Shown here: piece by piece, positions 1 through 5,571 of the stretch | Position numbering within the stretch: position 1 is the stretch's first letter | Layout: each line of letters starts with the position of its first letter | Assembly: GCA_018609185.1 (NCBI GenBank) | Contig: JAHCSD010000001.1 | Span: 4,726 to 22,603, forward strand | Length of the DNA stretch: 17,878 nucleotides | Direction of reading: 5' to 3' | DNA from: Patescibacteria group bacterium | Lineage (GTDB): Bacteria > Patescibacteriota > Minisyncoccia > JAHCSD01 | Translations under genes and position numbers: made by a program | The notes under the pieces: generated by a model | What the model was told of the DNA's origin: nothing | What the model saw: the letters and a program-made list of their open reading frames with translations, nothing else | The model's database searches: none

Positions 1-456
1 ATGGATCTTTTTGCAGAGATCGCGTCAAATAGTTTTAATAATAAACAAATTGAGGATTTTATCCGTAAGAAACTTTCAAAGAAAGAGAAAATTCCTGGTT
101 GTGGGCACCGTGTCTATAAGGTGATTGATCCTCGTGCTAAGATTCTCAAAAAGGACGTTGAGAAACTTATCTCGAATTCAGGAGACGAGAAACTCTTCGA
201 GATTGCTGAAGTGATACGAAAGACCGTGGAAAGAGAAAAGGGGATATATCCCAACGTAGACTTCTTCTCTGGTCTCCTGTATCGGACTCTCGGGGTCTCT
301 AACGAATTATTTGTTCCATTATTTGTGGTTTCACGTACCGCGGGATGGATCGCTCATATTTTTGAACAGCGGGATGACAATCGTATTATACGGCCAACGA
401 CAGATTATATGGGCCATAACCCAAGGTCCTATCCCAAGAAACAAAAGTCTCGGTAG
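1..456 (+). CDS. gltA: Citrate synthase, C-terminal part (5' end outside window)
   Basis: This is the last 151 residues of a citrate synthase, which condenses oxaloacetate with acetyl-CoA to give citrate. The visible part carries the family signatures: GCGHRVYKVIDPRA near residue 33, with the active-site His of the GHRVY motif; PNVDFFSG near residue 84, with the catalytic Asp; and the C-terminal GWIAHIFEQ block followed by RIIRP, which holds a substrate-binding Arg. Complete family members have about 370-430 residues. The ATG at base 1 aligns with an internal helix, so the gene almost certainly begins upstream and base 1 is the window edge rather than a true start. The stop codon TAG lies inside the stem of a strong terminator hairpin. 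2-methylcitrate synthase belongs to the same family and cannot be excluded from this fragment. Confidence 0.9.
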   Translation: MDLFAEIASNSFNNKQIEDFIRKKLSKKEKIPGCGHRVYKVIDPRAKILKKDVEKLISNSGDEKLFEIAEVIRKTVEREKGIYPNVDFFSGLLYRTLGVSNELFVPLFVVSRTAGWIAHIFEQRDDNRIIRPTTDYMGHNPRSYPKKQKSR

Positions 457-472
457 CCTACCGAGACTTTTT
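443..472 (+). terminator. Rho-independent terminator overlapping the citrate synthase stop
   Basis: An almost perfect 13-bp stem (AAAAGTCTCGGTA pairing with TACCGAGACTTTT) closes on a 3-nt loop and ends in a T run. The TAG stop at 454-456 is part of the left arm. Confidence 0.9.
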
Positions 473-477
473 CATTC

Positions 478-507
478 ATCCCATACATAATTTGTTATGT
501 GTGGGAT
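478..507. repeat. 13-bp inverted repeat abutting the -35 box (candidate operator)
   Basis: ATCCCATACATAA (478-490) and TTATGTGTGGGAT (495-507) form a 13-bp stem with one G-U pair and a TTTG loop. The right arm ends on the first base of the TTGACA box. A related element, with ACACATAA and TTATGTGT arms followed by a near-identical GGATT, occurs at 17705-17735 upstream of another promoter. The position suggests a repressor or activator site; no binding protein is identified. Confidence 0.5.
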
Positions 508-535
508 TGACAATTGTAAAATTACAGCGTATAAT
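507..535 (+). promoter_or_regulatory. Sigma-70-type promoter of the cysteine-rich gene
   Basis: TTGACA at 507-512, a 17-bp spacer, and TATAAT at 530-535: both boxes match the consensus exactly. Transcription would begin near 542, giving a leader of about 30 nt before the ATG at 571. Confidence 0.85.
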
Positions 536-570
536 AAACGGTTACCGGATTAAATTGAGAGGGCGATGAA

Positions 571-1344
571 ATGAGCGTTTCAGATCCTGGATCGAAACTT
601 TGCAGTGTATGTAAAAATTATTCTAACCCTCAATATCTTGAAATTTGCCCTGGGTGTAAACGAGAAGATGTATGCGATGGATGCTTTTTAAAAAGTAAAA
701 ATGGACTTGAGAAAAGATGCCTTGAATGTGTCATCCCGTACTGCGGCGAACCTGATTGCGGTTGGGAGGGAAGTTCATCAAAAGAGTTAAAACGCCATCG
801 TCTTCAACCAGAAGATATTGAGTTCAACCTGTGTCCTGTTTGCAGGTCCCCGGTTATTTTTGCTCTCGTCCCTGAATCCGAAGAAAGAATTGTACCCGAG
901 ACTGACTTCACAGCATGCAGTATCTGTGATTCCGAGGTGTACCCCTATAATCTTCTTAAACAGTGTAAATGTGGTACACGGAACGTGGGGTTTTGCTGCT
1001 CGCTTGTAGTAGATAAGTCCGGGGGGCTTGCGAGGCGCTGTTTTGACTGCGCGGTTCCTGTGTGTGAAGAGTGTGGATGGGAAGGAATCGGTGTCATGGG
1101 CCAGGGAACTCAGTACGTAACCGAGAAGAAAATAAACGACATAGTGGTGTTTATGTGTCCGAGGTGCGGTTCACATAGCATCTTAGCCCATCCTGAGAAA
1201 TTTCATTCTTATGGAGAATCGAAAAGCGGGAACCAACAGGATCCAACAAATGTTCCCTCTCCGAAGCCAGAAAAAGACATTCCCCGCGTTTTTAAGAATC
1301 TTATTAATGAGTTAGACTCTATTGATGATTTGGGCAATAAGTAA
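571..1344 (+). CDS. Cysteine-rich zinc-binding protein with a duplicated module
   Basis: This 257-aa protein is of unknown function. Two homologous cysteine modules can be read by eye. Module 1 (about 11-102) has CSVC, CPGC, CDGC, RCLECVIPYC, CGWEG (63-67) and CPVCRS (88-93). Module 2 (about 116-209) has CSIC, CKCG, FCCS, RCFDCAVPVC, CGWEG (168-172) and CPRCGS (196-201). Each module supplies enough CxxC pairs for two or three zinc ions in a RING/treble-clef-like arrangement. The tail after residue 210 is polar and proline-rich, probably disordered, ending in a short charged helix. There is no signal peptide or membrane span, so it is probably cytosolic. ATG follows a modest GAGAGGG site. The gene has its own consensus promoter and terminator, so it is a single-gene unit. 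DNA, RNA or protein binding are all possible. Confidence 0.85.
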   Translation: MSVSDPGSKLCSVCKNYSNPQYLEICPGCKREDVCDGCFLKSKNGLEKRCLECVIPYCGEPDCGWEGSSSKELKRHRLQPEDIEFNLCPVCRSPVIFALVPESEERIVPETDFTACSICDSEVYPYNLLKQCKCGTRNVGFCCSLVVDKSGGLARRCFDCAVPVCEECGWEGIGVMGQGTQYVTEKKINDIVVFMCPRCGSHSILAHPEKFHSYGESKSGNQQDPTNVPSPKPEKDIPRVFKNLINELDSIDDLGNK

Positions 1345-1370
1345 AAAAGCCGTCCTTGAGACGGCTTTTT
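1344..1370 (+). terminator. Rho-independent terminator after the cysteine-rich gene
   Basis: AAAAAGCCGTC (1344-1354) pairs perfectly with GACGGCTTTTT (1360-1370) around a CTTGA loop, directly after the TAA stop. Confidence 0.93.
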
Positions 1371-1380
1371 CCTATTTTAA

Positions 1381-1411
1381 CCATGTTTAGAGGTTCAACC
1401 TCTAAACATGG
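1381..1411. repeat. 31-bp palindrome beside the recombinase stop codon
   Basis: CCATGTTTAGAGGTT and its exact complement AACCTCTAAACATGG flank a single C. The element begins 10 bp after the terminator of the preceding gene and ends 2 bp before the stop of the convergent recombinase. No T-rich tract follows on either strand, so a simple terminator is not the obvious reading. Two 11-bp arms around a 5-bp centre also resemble a tyrosine-recombinase core site in layout. Confidence 0.7.
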
Positions 1412-1413
1412 AA

Positions 1414-2397
1414 TTATTCTTTAAGGGGATGGAATTTATGATGAATTTTTTCTGCATAGCGATCTGACGTCTGTACGTATCTTGTAGTGGTTTCCAGTGA
1501 CTCGTGGCCCAAGAGGATTTGGATGGCTGCAGGATTTGCGCCTTGTTCGGCAAGATACGTTGCGAACGCATGCCTAAGCGAATGTGCCGAAATAGGAATA
1601 TTGATACCAAGAAACTCCCGATATTTTTTTATTTTTCCCTGAAGATAATTTGTCGAAATCTTTCTATTTTTATTTTTGATATTTCTTCCGCTATAGGGGA
1701 TAAAGAGATGGGGGAGAGTATCATTCCTTGTTTCTAGGTATTCTTTAAGAATTTTCTGGACTCGTGGCGTAAGATAAACAAACCGTTCTTTTTTCCCTTT
1801 TCCCATGATAAATATTCGTCCGGTGTTGTCAATCTGACTCTTATTAAGATTTAAAAGTTCAGATATCCTCATACCCGTCGAGAAAAGAACCTCAAGCATG
1901 ACTCGGTTTCTTAGCCCGACCTTCTTATTTTTCTCGAGCATCGATGGGCTCTCTATTAATTTAGTAACTTCTTCAAGTTCTGCTACGTGGGGATGTTTTC
2001 GTTCGGTCTTGACAAGTCTAATGTTTTCTGGTGAAATAGGGGTTTTGTAATCCATGTCGATAAGGTATTTAAGGTATGACCTAAGGCTTGAGAGTATTCT
2101 ATTGATGGAGTAACTCGCGAGCTTATGCTCAGCTTTTTGGTGCTTTTTAGGGGTGATTCTGTCAATTGACATCAAATATGCCTTATAATGTAGAATTGCC
2201 TGTTTGTTTAGTTTTTTGAAGTCGATATGGGTCTCGTGGAGAAAGTGAGAAAACATTTCCAAGTCTCGTTCATAGTTATAAATCGTTTCGGGGGAGTAAT
2301 TATTTGTTTTCAAGTATAAGAGAAAATCATCTATTTGTGGGAGCAATAGAAGAGGAGTATCTTGTTTGTTTTTTGTTTTAGATACCTTATTCTTCAT
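1414..2397 (-). CDS. Tyrosine recombinase, XerC/XerD type
   Basis: A complete 327-aa site-specific recombinase. The N-terminal SAM-like core-binding domain (about 20-115) starts after a Lys-rich leader. The catalytic domain (about 135-320) has all signature residues: Arg177 in STGMRISELL, Lys in GKGKKER (about 200), His272 and Arg275 in HSLRH, His298 in LLGHE, and the nucleophile Tyr307 in TTRYVQ. The length fits XerC/XerD (about 300), slightly longer because of a charged N-terminus and an insertion around 235-250 (GRNIKNKNRK). It could be the chromosome-dimer resolvase or an element-borne integrase. CPR genomes often carry a single Xer protein, so the dimer-resolution role is plausible. No ftsK or obvious mobile partner is present in the window. 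ATG start without a clear Shine-Dalgarno site. The 31-bp palindrome lies right at its 3' end. Confidence 0.93.
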   Translation of the reverse strand: MKNKVSKTKNKQDTPLLLLPQIDDFLLYLKTNNYSPETIYNYERDLEMFSHFLHETHIDFKKLNKQAILHYKAYLMSIDRITPKKHQKAEHKLASYSINRILSSLRSYLKYLIDMDYKTPISPENIRLVKTERKHPHVAELEEVTKLIESPSMLEKNKKVGLRNRVMLEVLFSTGMRISELLNLNKSQIDNTGRIFIMGKGKKERFVYLTPRVQKILKEYLETRNDTLPHLFIPYSGRNIKNKNRKISTNYLQGKIKKYREFLGINIPISAHSLRHAFATYLAEQGANPAAIQILLGHESLETTTRYVQTSDRYAEKIHHKFHPLKE

Positions 2398-2435
2398 ATA
2401 TTTGACTGAGTGTAAGGATTATTATACTCAGTTCT

Positions 2436-2463
2436 ATTTTAATATATTAGAGCCTTGTGTCAA
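2436..2463 (-). promoter_or_regulatory. Possible promoter of the recombinase gene
   Basis: On the minus strand, TTGACA (2463-2458), a 16-bp spacer and TAAAAT (2441-2436) lie about 40 bp upstream of the ATG. The -35 box is embedded in a 7-bp inverted repeat (AGCCTTG/CAAGGCT, 2451-2467), which could be an autoregulatory site. The rest of the 2398-2556 spacer is AT-rich with no other recognisable feature. Confidence 0.45.
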
Positions 2464-2556
2464 GGCTTTTGAGGGGTTTTTGTGGATAAATGGGTTTAAA
2501 AGAGCACTTCCCTGGCGATAAGAATAGGTACTTACTTATTAATAAATTATTTTTTA

Positions 2557-2889
2557 TTATTGTCCCCCGGAGGGTACATATTTGGGAAGTTCTACATTTT
2601 GTTCCAGTTCTTTTGCCTTGTCACTCAAAAGTCCCTGAATTTTACTTATTAGTACCTTCTCCATGGCTTGGGCAATTCGCTCGAGAACCCCTCGGAATAT
2701 ATTATATAGGTCTCCAAAACGATCAAGTACAAAATCAAATACCGTACTAAATATACCCTCAAAATCTAGATCATTAAGCCATTCTCGTACAATGGCCGGT
2801 CTCCATATCGCAACAATAACTACTATAATAAGCAGCACCATCACGATATTCATTGGGTTGAGAAACCACAGCATGCCATTATTGCTCAA
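2557..2889 (-). CDS. Small single-span membrane protein, unknown function
   Basis: Predicted 110-aa protein, not recognised as a known family. A short polar N-terminus is followed by one strong hydrophobic segment at about residues 11-30 (PMNIVMVLLIIVVIVAIW). A long amphipathic region (about 32-95) is rich in Phe, Leu, Asp and Glu, and a polar Pro/Gly tail ends the protein. The shape suggests a membrane-anchored helical protein with a cytoplasmic or peripheral amphipathic domain. The reading frame opens with TTG; an ATG five codons later (2874) is the alternative, giving 105 aa. Neither has a good Shine-Dalgarno site. A consensus promoter lies 140 bp upstream, leaving a leader full of inverted repeats. 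Transcription is divergent from the 132-aa gene at 3162. Real coding is supported by the clean span-plus-amphipathic composition and the promoter. Confidence 0.65.
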   Translation of the reverse strand: MSNNGMLWFLNPMNIVMVLLIIVVIVAIWRPAIVREWLNDLDFEGIFSTVFDFVLDRFGDLYNIFRGVLERIAQAMEKVLISKIQGLLSDKAKELEQNVELPKYVPSGGQ

Positions 2890-3004
2890 GAGAGCGAGTA
2901 ATGAGCATCACGAATTACGAAGCTCGATTGACTCGCAATAATGAGCACCCCGTTAGATGAGCGAGCTTTGGAGCTCTATCTAATGGGGTAACAAATTTGT
3001 TACC
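2877..3004 (-). promoter_or_regulatory. Structured 5' leader of the small membrane protein gene
   Basis: The transcript from the promoter at 3032-3061 would carry three nested or adjacent inverted repeats before the start codon. They are an 18-bp perfect palindrome (2987-3004, GGTAACAAATTTGTTACC), a long hairpin (about 2946-2989) pairing ACCCCATTAGAT with ATCTAACGGGGT, and a 9-bp pair (2877-2885 with 2935-2943, CATTATTGC/GCAATAATG) whose downstream copy overlaps the start region. The first two share three bases and could compete. This suggests translational or attenuation control; it matches no riboswitch class I can name. Confidence 0.45.
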
Positions 3005-3031
3005 AATCGCCCAAGGCTCTTGGACAAATTT

Positions 3032-3061
3032 ATTATACCATCCCCACAAAACCCATGTCAA
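3032..3061 (-). promoter_or_regulatory. Minus-strand promoter for the small membrane protein gene
   Basis: Reading the minus strand, TTGACA (3061-3056), an 18-bp spacer and TATAAT (3037-3032). Both hexamers match the consensus. Its -35 box lies 4 bp from the -35 box of the plus-strand promoter. Confidence 0.75.
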
Positions 3062-3065
3062 ATCC

Positions 3066-3094
3066 TTGACAAATTATTTACTTTATGCTATAAT
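3066..3094 (+). promoter_or_regulatory. Plus-strand promoter for the 132-aa gene
   Basis: TTGACA (3066-3071), a 17-bp spacer and TATAAT (3089-3094): an exact consensus promoter, back to back with the minus-strand one. The resulting leader is about 60 nt and ends in a strong ribosome-binding site. Confidence 0.85.
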
Positions 3095-3146
3095 AGAATA
3101 TGAGAGTTGGGTTTGTTTCTCTGCGTGCTGCAGATTATCCTGTGAT

Positions 3147-3153
3147 AGGAGGT
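3147..3153 (+). promoter_or_regulatory. Strong ribosome-binding site deciding the start at 3162
   Basis: AGGAGGT lies 8 nt before the ATG at 3162. The open frame extends much further upstream, past the promoter, so this site fixes the true start. Confidence 0.85.
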
Positions 3154-3161
3154 CACAAACC

Positions 3162-3560
3162 ATGTCCGGAAGAACCCCCAAGAACAACGAAGTCAATGCT
3201 TGGGAATTTGCGGTTCTAAATGCAGTTCCCAGGGTGTTGAGTGAAATGAGGGTCAGTTGGGCCAACGAAGGACCCTATGATCCGATAAAATACCCTGCAA
3301 AACTCACGAAGTTCCTAGGAAGCCACGAGCTAGATGATGAGAAGCACCCATGGTATAAGAAAGGCCGCGTCACTAGATACGCATCCCTTGAGCTTTTCGT
3401 ACCTAGCTTCAAGGTTTTTCTCAAACTCTACCTCACGAAAGAGACAAGTGGGGCGTGGACTCTGGCTTATGCTGAATGGATCCGTACCTACACTTTTCCG
3501 AAGGAACTAGAACATCTCCGGCATCTAATCAACCCAGAAACTGGGATGATGAATCTCTAG
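3162..3560 (+). CDS. Hypothetical protein, 132 aa
   Basis: I do not recognise this family. The start is set by the AGGAGGT site 8 nt upstream and a consensus promoter at 3066-3094; the longer open frame from 2997 would begin upstream of the transcript. The protein is soluble-looking, with no signal peptide or membrane span and no cysteine. It is rich in aromatic residues: VNAWEFAVLNAVPRVL near the N-terminus, HPWYKKGRVTRYASLELFVP in the middle, and SGAWTLAYAEWIRTYTFP near the C-terminus. Trp/Tyr plus Lys/Arg enrichment might suggest nucleic-acid or ligand binding, but nothing diagnostic is visible. It is monocistronic, with its own promoter and a terminator shared with the convergent M23 gene. 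Confidence 0.75.
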   Translation: MSGRTPKNNEVNAWEFAVLNAVPRVLSEMRVSWANEGPYDPIKYPAKLTKFLGSHELDDEKHPWYKKGRVTRYASLELFVPSFKVFLKLYLTKETSGAWTLAYAEWIRTYTFPKELEHLRHLINPETGMMNL

Positions 3561-3595
3561 ACGACTCATCTCTAAGAACAGGCTCAACTTTCGTT

Positions 3596-3632
3596 AAGGC
3601 CCCGCGACTACGGTTTCGGGGCTTTCGCTTTT
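3596..3632. terminator. Bidirectional terminator between convergent genes
   Basis: GCCCCG (3599-3604) pairs with CGGGGC (3617-3622). TTTCGCTTTT follows on the plus strand; the reverse strand has only a weak T tract. It lies between the 132-aa gene and the stop of the M23 peptidase gene at 3631. Confidence 0.7.
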
Positions 3633-4923
3633 ATAAATAGTTAAACGGATCTATAGACCCACCAAGGGGCAATAGTCCATACCAACGATCTTTTGTTTTG
3701 AATGTTTGAGAAGCATAGACAGTAAAATGAAGGTGCGAACCCGTAGAAAATCCGGTAGCGCCTTCATACCCGATTACCTCTCCCCTTTCGACTTCTTGGC
3801 CAATACTCGTTTTTCTAAAAGACATATGAGCGTACATGGTGATAAGGCCGTTTTCATGGTCTATGGCTATCCATTTCCCATACGCATATTTTCCGTCGTC
3901 GCCCATTGCGGTAACCCTACCGTTTTCTGCGGCTCTGATGGGAGCCCCGTATCCTGCCGCGATATCGATTCCGTTATGAAAGCTATACACATGGTTCTTA
4001 AACCCTGTATCTGATGTAGAACCATATCCTTGCGTTAAGATTCCCTCGTTTGGCCATCCGAGCACTCCGTCTCCAAATTCAGGAATAGACGAGGGATCAA
4101 TGGTAAATCGAAGTTTGTCTTCAAGAAGCTCAACTTCTCGGGCGATTTCTTCCTGCTGTTTCCTTACTTCAGACAGGAGACTTTGAAAACGTTTTTCTTG
4201 GTTTCTCGTGTCTTTTAAAAGCTTGTTTTTCCTACCTCGCTCTCCTTCAAGAAGGTCTTTTTGGTCAGAGAGTTGCCCCTCAAGTTCTTCAAGTTCGATT
4301 TTTTTATCTTCCTGATTCGTTTTTTCTCTTTCTAATTGATCTTTTATGACGTGAATGGTTTCAATGCCCGTTTGAATGCTTTCTTGAAGGATTGTAGTGC
4401 TCTCTATTTGATTAAAAAAGTCTGATAAGTTCTCATTCTTAAGAATGATCTCAAAAAATCCCTGTTGATCATTTTCATATACGAGCCGTAGGAGTTCTAC
4501 AAGTAGTTCTTTCTCTTTTATTAATTCATTTTCTTTTGTCTCGATCTGAAATTTCAATTTTCGTATGGTGAGTTCTGTTTCCTCGATTCCTGCTTCAGTA
4601 AGCAAAATGTCATTTTCAACCTTTCCGATACGAAGGTTATAAATATATACTTGGTTTTGAAGGTCGATACGTTTTTCTCGTTGTTCTCCAAGCGACTGAT
4701 TGTATGCGTTTGCTTTCTCTCGTAATTCCTCGATTTCTTCTGTTTTCGCTTCAATTTCTTTTTTTAGTTCTTCAATGACGTCGGCCGGGCCGATTTCCGC
4801 CTCCTGTTGTCCGCGTGCCGGAGTATTAAAAAATATTTGAGCAAAAAGAAGCCCCAGAATAATTGACAAAATTATCAACACGTGGTAAGATATAAATTGT
4901 GCCCCAGTACGGTACTTGTTCAT
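3631..4923 (-). CDS. Membrane-anchored coiled-coil M23 (LytM-type) peptidoglycan endopeptidase
   Basis: About 430 aa from the ATG at 4923; an in-frame TTG 11 codons upstream is the alternative. Residues about 12-32 (SYHVLIILSIILGLLFAQIF) form a signal anchor or signal peptide. Residues about 45-265 are heptad-like, Glu/Lys-rich coiled coil. Residues about 285-420 form the peptidase domain with the zinc ligands HNGID (HxxxD) and HLH in GSHLHFTVYA, plus the YAHMS strand. All LytM metal ligands are present, so it should be an active cleaver of peptide cross-links, not a degenerate EnvC-like activator, although coiled coil plus M23 is the EnvC/NlpD domain order. It acts outside the membrane in wall remodelling or daughter-cell separation. 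Its first codons overlap the promoter and leader of the divergent zincin gene. Neither possible start has a good Shine-Dalgarno site. Confidence 0.9.
   Translation of the reverse strand: MNKYRTGAQFISYHVLIILSIILGLLFAQIFFNTPARGQQEAEIGPADVIEELKKEIEAKTEEIEELREKANAYNQSLGEQREKRIDLQNQVYIYNLRIGKVENDILLTEAGIEETELTIRKLKFQIETKENELIKEKELLVELLRLVYENDQQGFFEIILKNENLSDFFNQIESTTILQESIQTGIETIHVIKDQLEREKTNQEDKKIELEELEGQLSDQKDLLEGERGRKNKLLKDTRNQEKRFQSLLSEVRKQQEEIAREVELLEDKLRFTIDPSSIPEFGDGVLGWPNEGILTQGYGSTSDTGFKNHVYSFHNGIDIAAGYGAPIRAAENGRVTAMGDDGKYAYGKWIAIDHENGLITMYAHMSFRKTSIGQEVERGEVIGYEGATGFSTGSHLHFTVYASQTFKTKDRWYGLLPLGGSIDPFNYL
4863..4891 (+). promoter_or_regulatory. Promoter of the zincin gene, inside the M23 coding sequence
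   Basis: TTGACA (4863-4868), a 17-bp spacer and TAAGAT (4886-4891). It lies within the codons for the membrane anchor of the divergent M23 protein and points towards the ATG at 4944. Confidence 0.7.
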
Positions 4924-4943
4924 TGAAACCGGAGTGATGAATA

Positions 4944-5420
4944 ATGATATTGCCAAGCGTTCGTCCGAGATTTAAGTTTATGCCGGCCATTTTTACTGAT
5001 GGGAAACTCGTTTATTTTGATGATCATACTTGGCCGGGAGAACAATTTTTTGTAATCGATAAAGATTGGTGGAAATTATTGCCGAGCGTCGTGAGATGGT
5101 TCACCGTTTTCCACGAATCCTTCCACCTTACTCACTTAGAGCATTGCGACAGCACGCTTCCTCATAGCATTAATCCTTGTGAGTGGGAGGCAGATTGCTA
5201 TGCGTGTAGAATCTTTGTCTCGGCAGGATACGATTTAGAGGAGCTAATAATAGAGGTTCGTAAATATATTTTTAGAATTCTTTATATTCCACTGAGTAAA
5301 CACATCGGGGGTAGTAGAATGGAATGGCTTTTTCCAGAAATCTGGAGAAGGAAAAAACTAGACAGAAATAAAAGACGATTAATATCAAGGCTCTTGGGCA
5401 AGATAAGTCGATTCATCTGA
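4944..5420 (+). CDS. Small HExxH zinc metallopeptidase-like protein
   Basis: 158 aa. Residues 57-61 are HESFH, a zinc-peptidase HExxH motif, followed 18 residues later by EWEAD (80-84). ExxAD is the third-ligand pattern seen in M48 and ImmA/IrrE-type gluzincins. The segment between contains His and Cys (THLEHCDS), and the downstream helix has CYACRIF. There is no membrane span, unlike M48/HtpX proteins; the C-terminus is basic (RRKKLDRNKRRL). A minimal cytosolic protease is the best reading; whether it cleaves a repressor like ImmA is unknown, since no partner repressor is adjacent. ATG follows GGAG at 9 nt. Transcription is divergent from the M23 gene, starting from a promoter inside that gene. 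Confidence 0.75.
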   Translation: MILPSVRPRFKFMPAIFTDGKLVYFDDHTWPGEQFFVIDKDWWKLLPSVVRWFTVFHESFHLTHLEHCDSTLPHSINPCEWEADCYACRIFVSAGYDLEELIIEVRKYIFRILYIPLSKHIGGSRMEWLFPEIWRRKKLDRNKRRLISRLLGKISRFI

Positions 5421-5442
5421 ACCGGCTTTTTTCTTTTCCGGT
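5421..5442 (+). terminator. Weak possible terminator after the zincin gene
   Basis: ACCGG (5421-5425) and CCGGT (5438-5442) flank a T-rich 12-nt loop. The stem is only 5 bp and the T run is in the loop, so this is uncertain. The rest of 5443-5540 holds only a 12-bp palindrome (TTCCTTAAGGAA, 5507-5518). Confidence 0.3.
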
Positions 5443-5540
5443 AATACCGATATACAAATCAAGAAATCACAAATGGGGTCTTCATTTTCTTCGGGTTGGC
5501 GTTGGGTTCCTTAAGGAATATACAAATGGAGGCGCGAAAA

Positions 5541-5571
5541 TGAAGGCCCTTATTTGCGATTTCGGGCCTCC
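5541..5571 (-). terminator. Possible terminator overlapping the gltX stop
   Basis: On the minus strand, AGGCCC and GGGCCT arms lie either side of the gltX TAA stop, followed by TCATTTT. The stem is 6-7 bp with a 14-nt loop. It would end the minus-strand cell-wall cluster. Confidence 0.4.

Noticed and set aside
1386..1406. GAGGTTCAACCTC resembles the T-arm of a tRNA
   Set aside because: No acceptor, D or anticodon arms can be built around it; the perfect palindrome explains the match.
2877..3004. T-box or other known riboswitch
   Set aside because: No T-box antiterminator sequence, specifier loop or other class-defining motif could be found, and the gene is not of a typical regulated class.
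2997..3161. Upstream extension of the 132-aa protein
   Set aside because: It would start before the promoter at 3066-3094; the AGGAGGT at 3147-3153 clearly serves the ATG at 3162.
3100..3220. Leaderless 39-codon ORF starting at the predicted transcription start
   Set aside because: It overlaps the well-supported 132-aa gene in another frame and has no ribosome-binding site or recognisable product.
4924..4956. TTG start 11 codons upstream for the M23 peptidase
   Set aside because: It has no ribosome-binding site and would run across the start of the divergent zincin gene; the ATG at 4923 places the hydrophobic anchor at a normal distance. It is kept as an alternative only.
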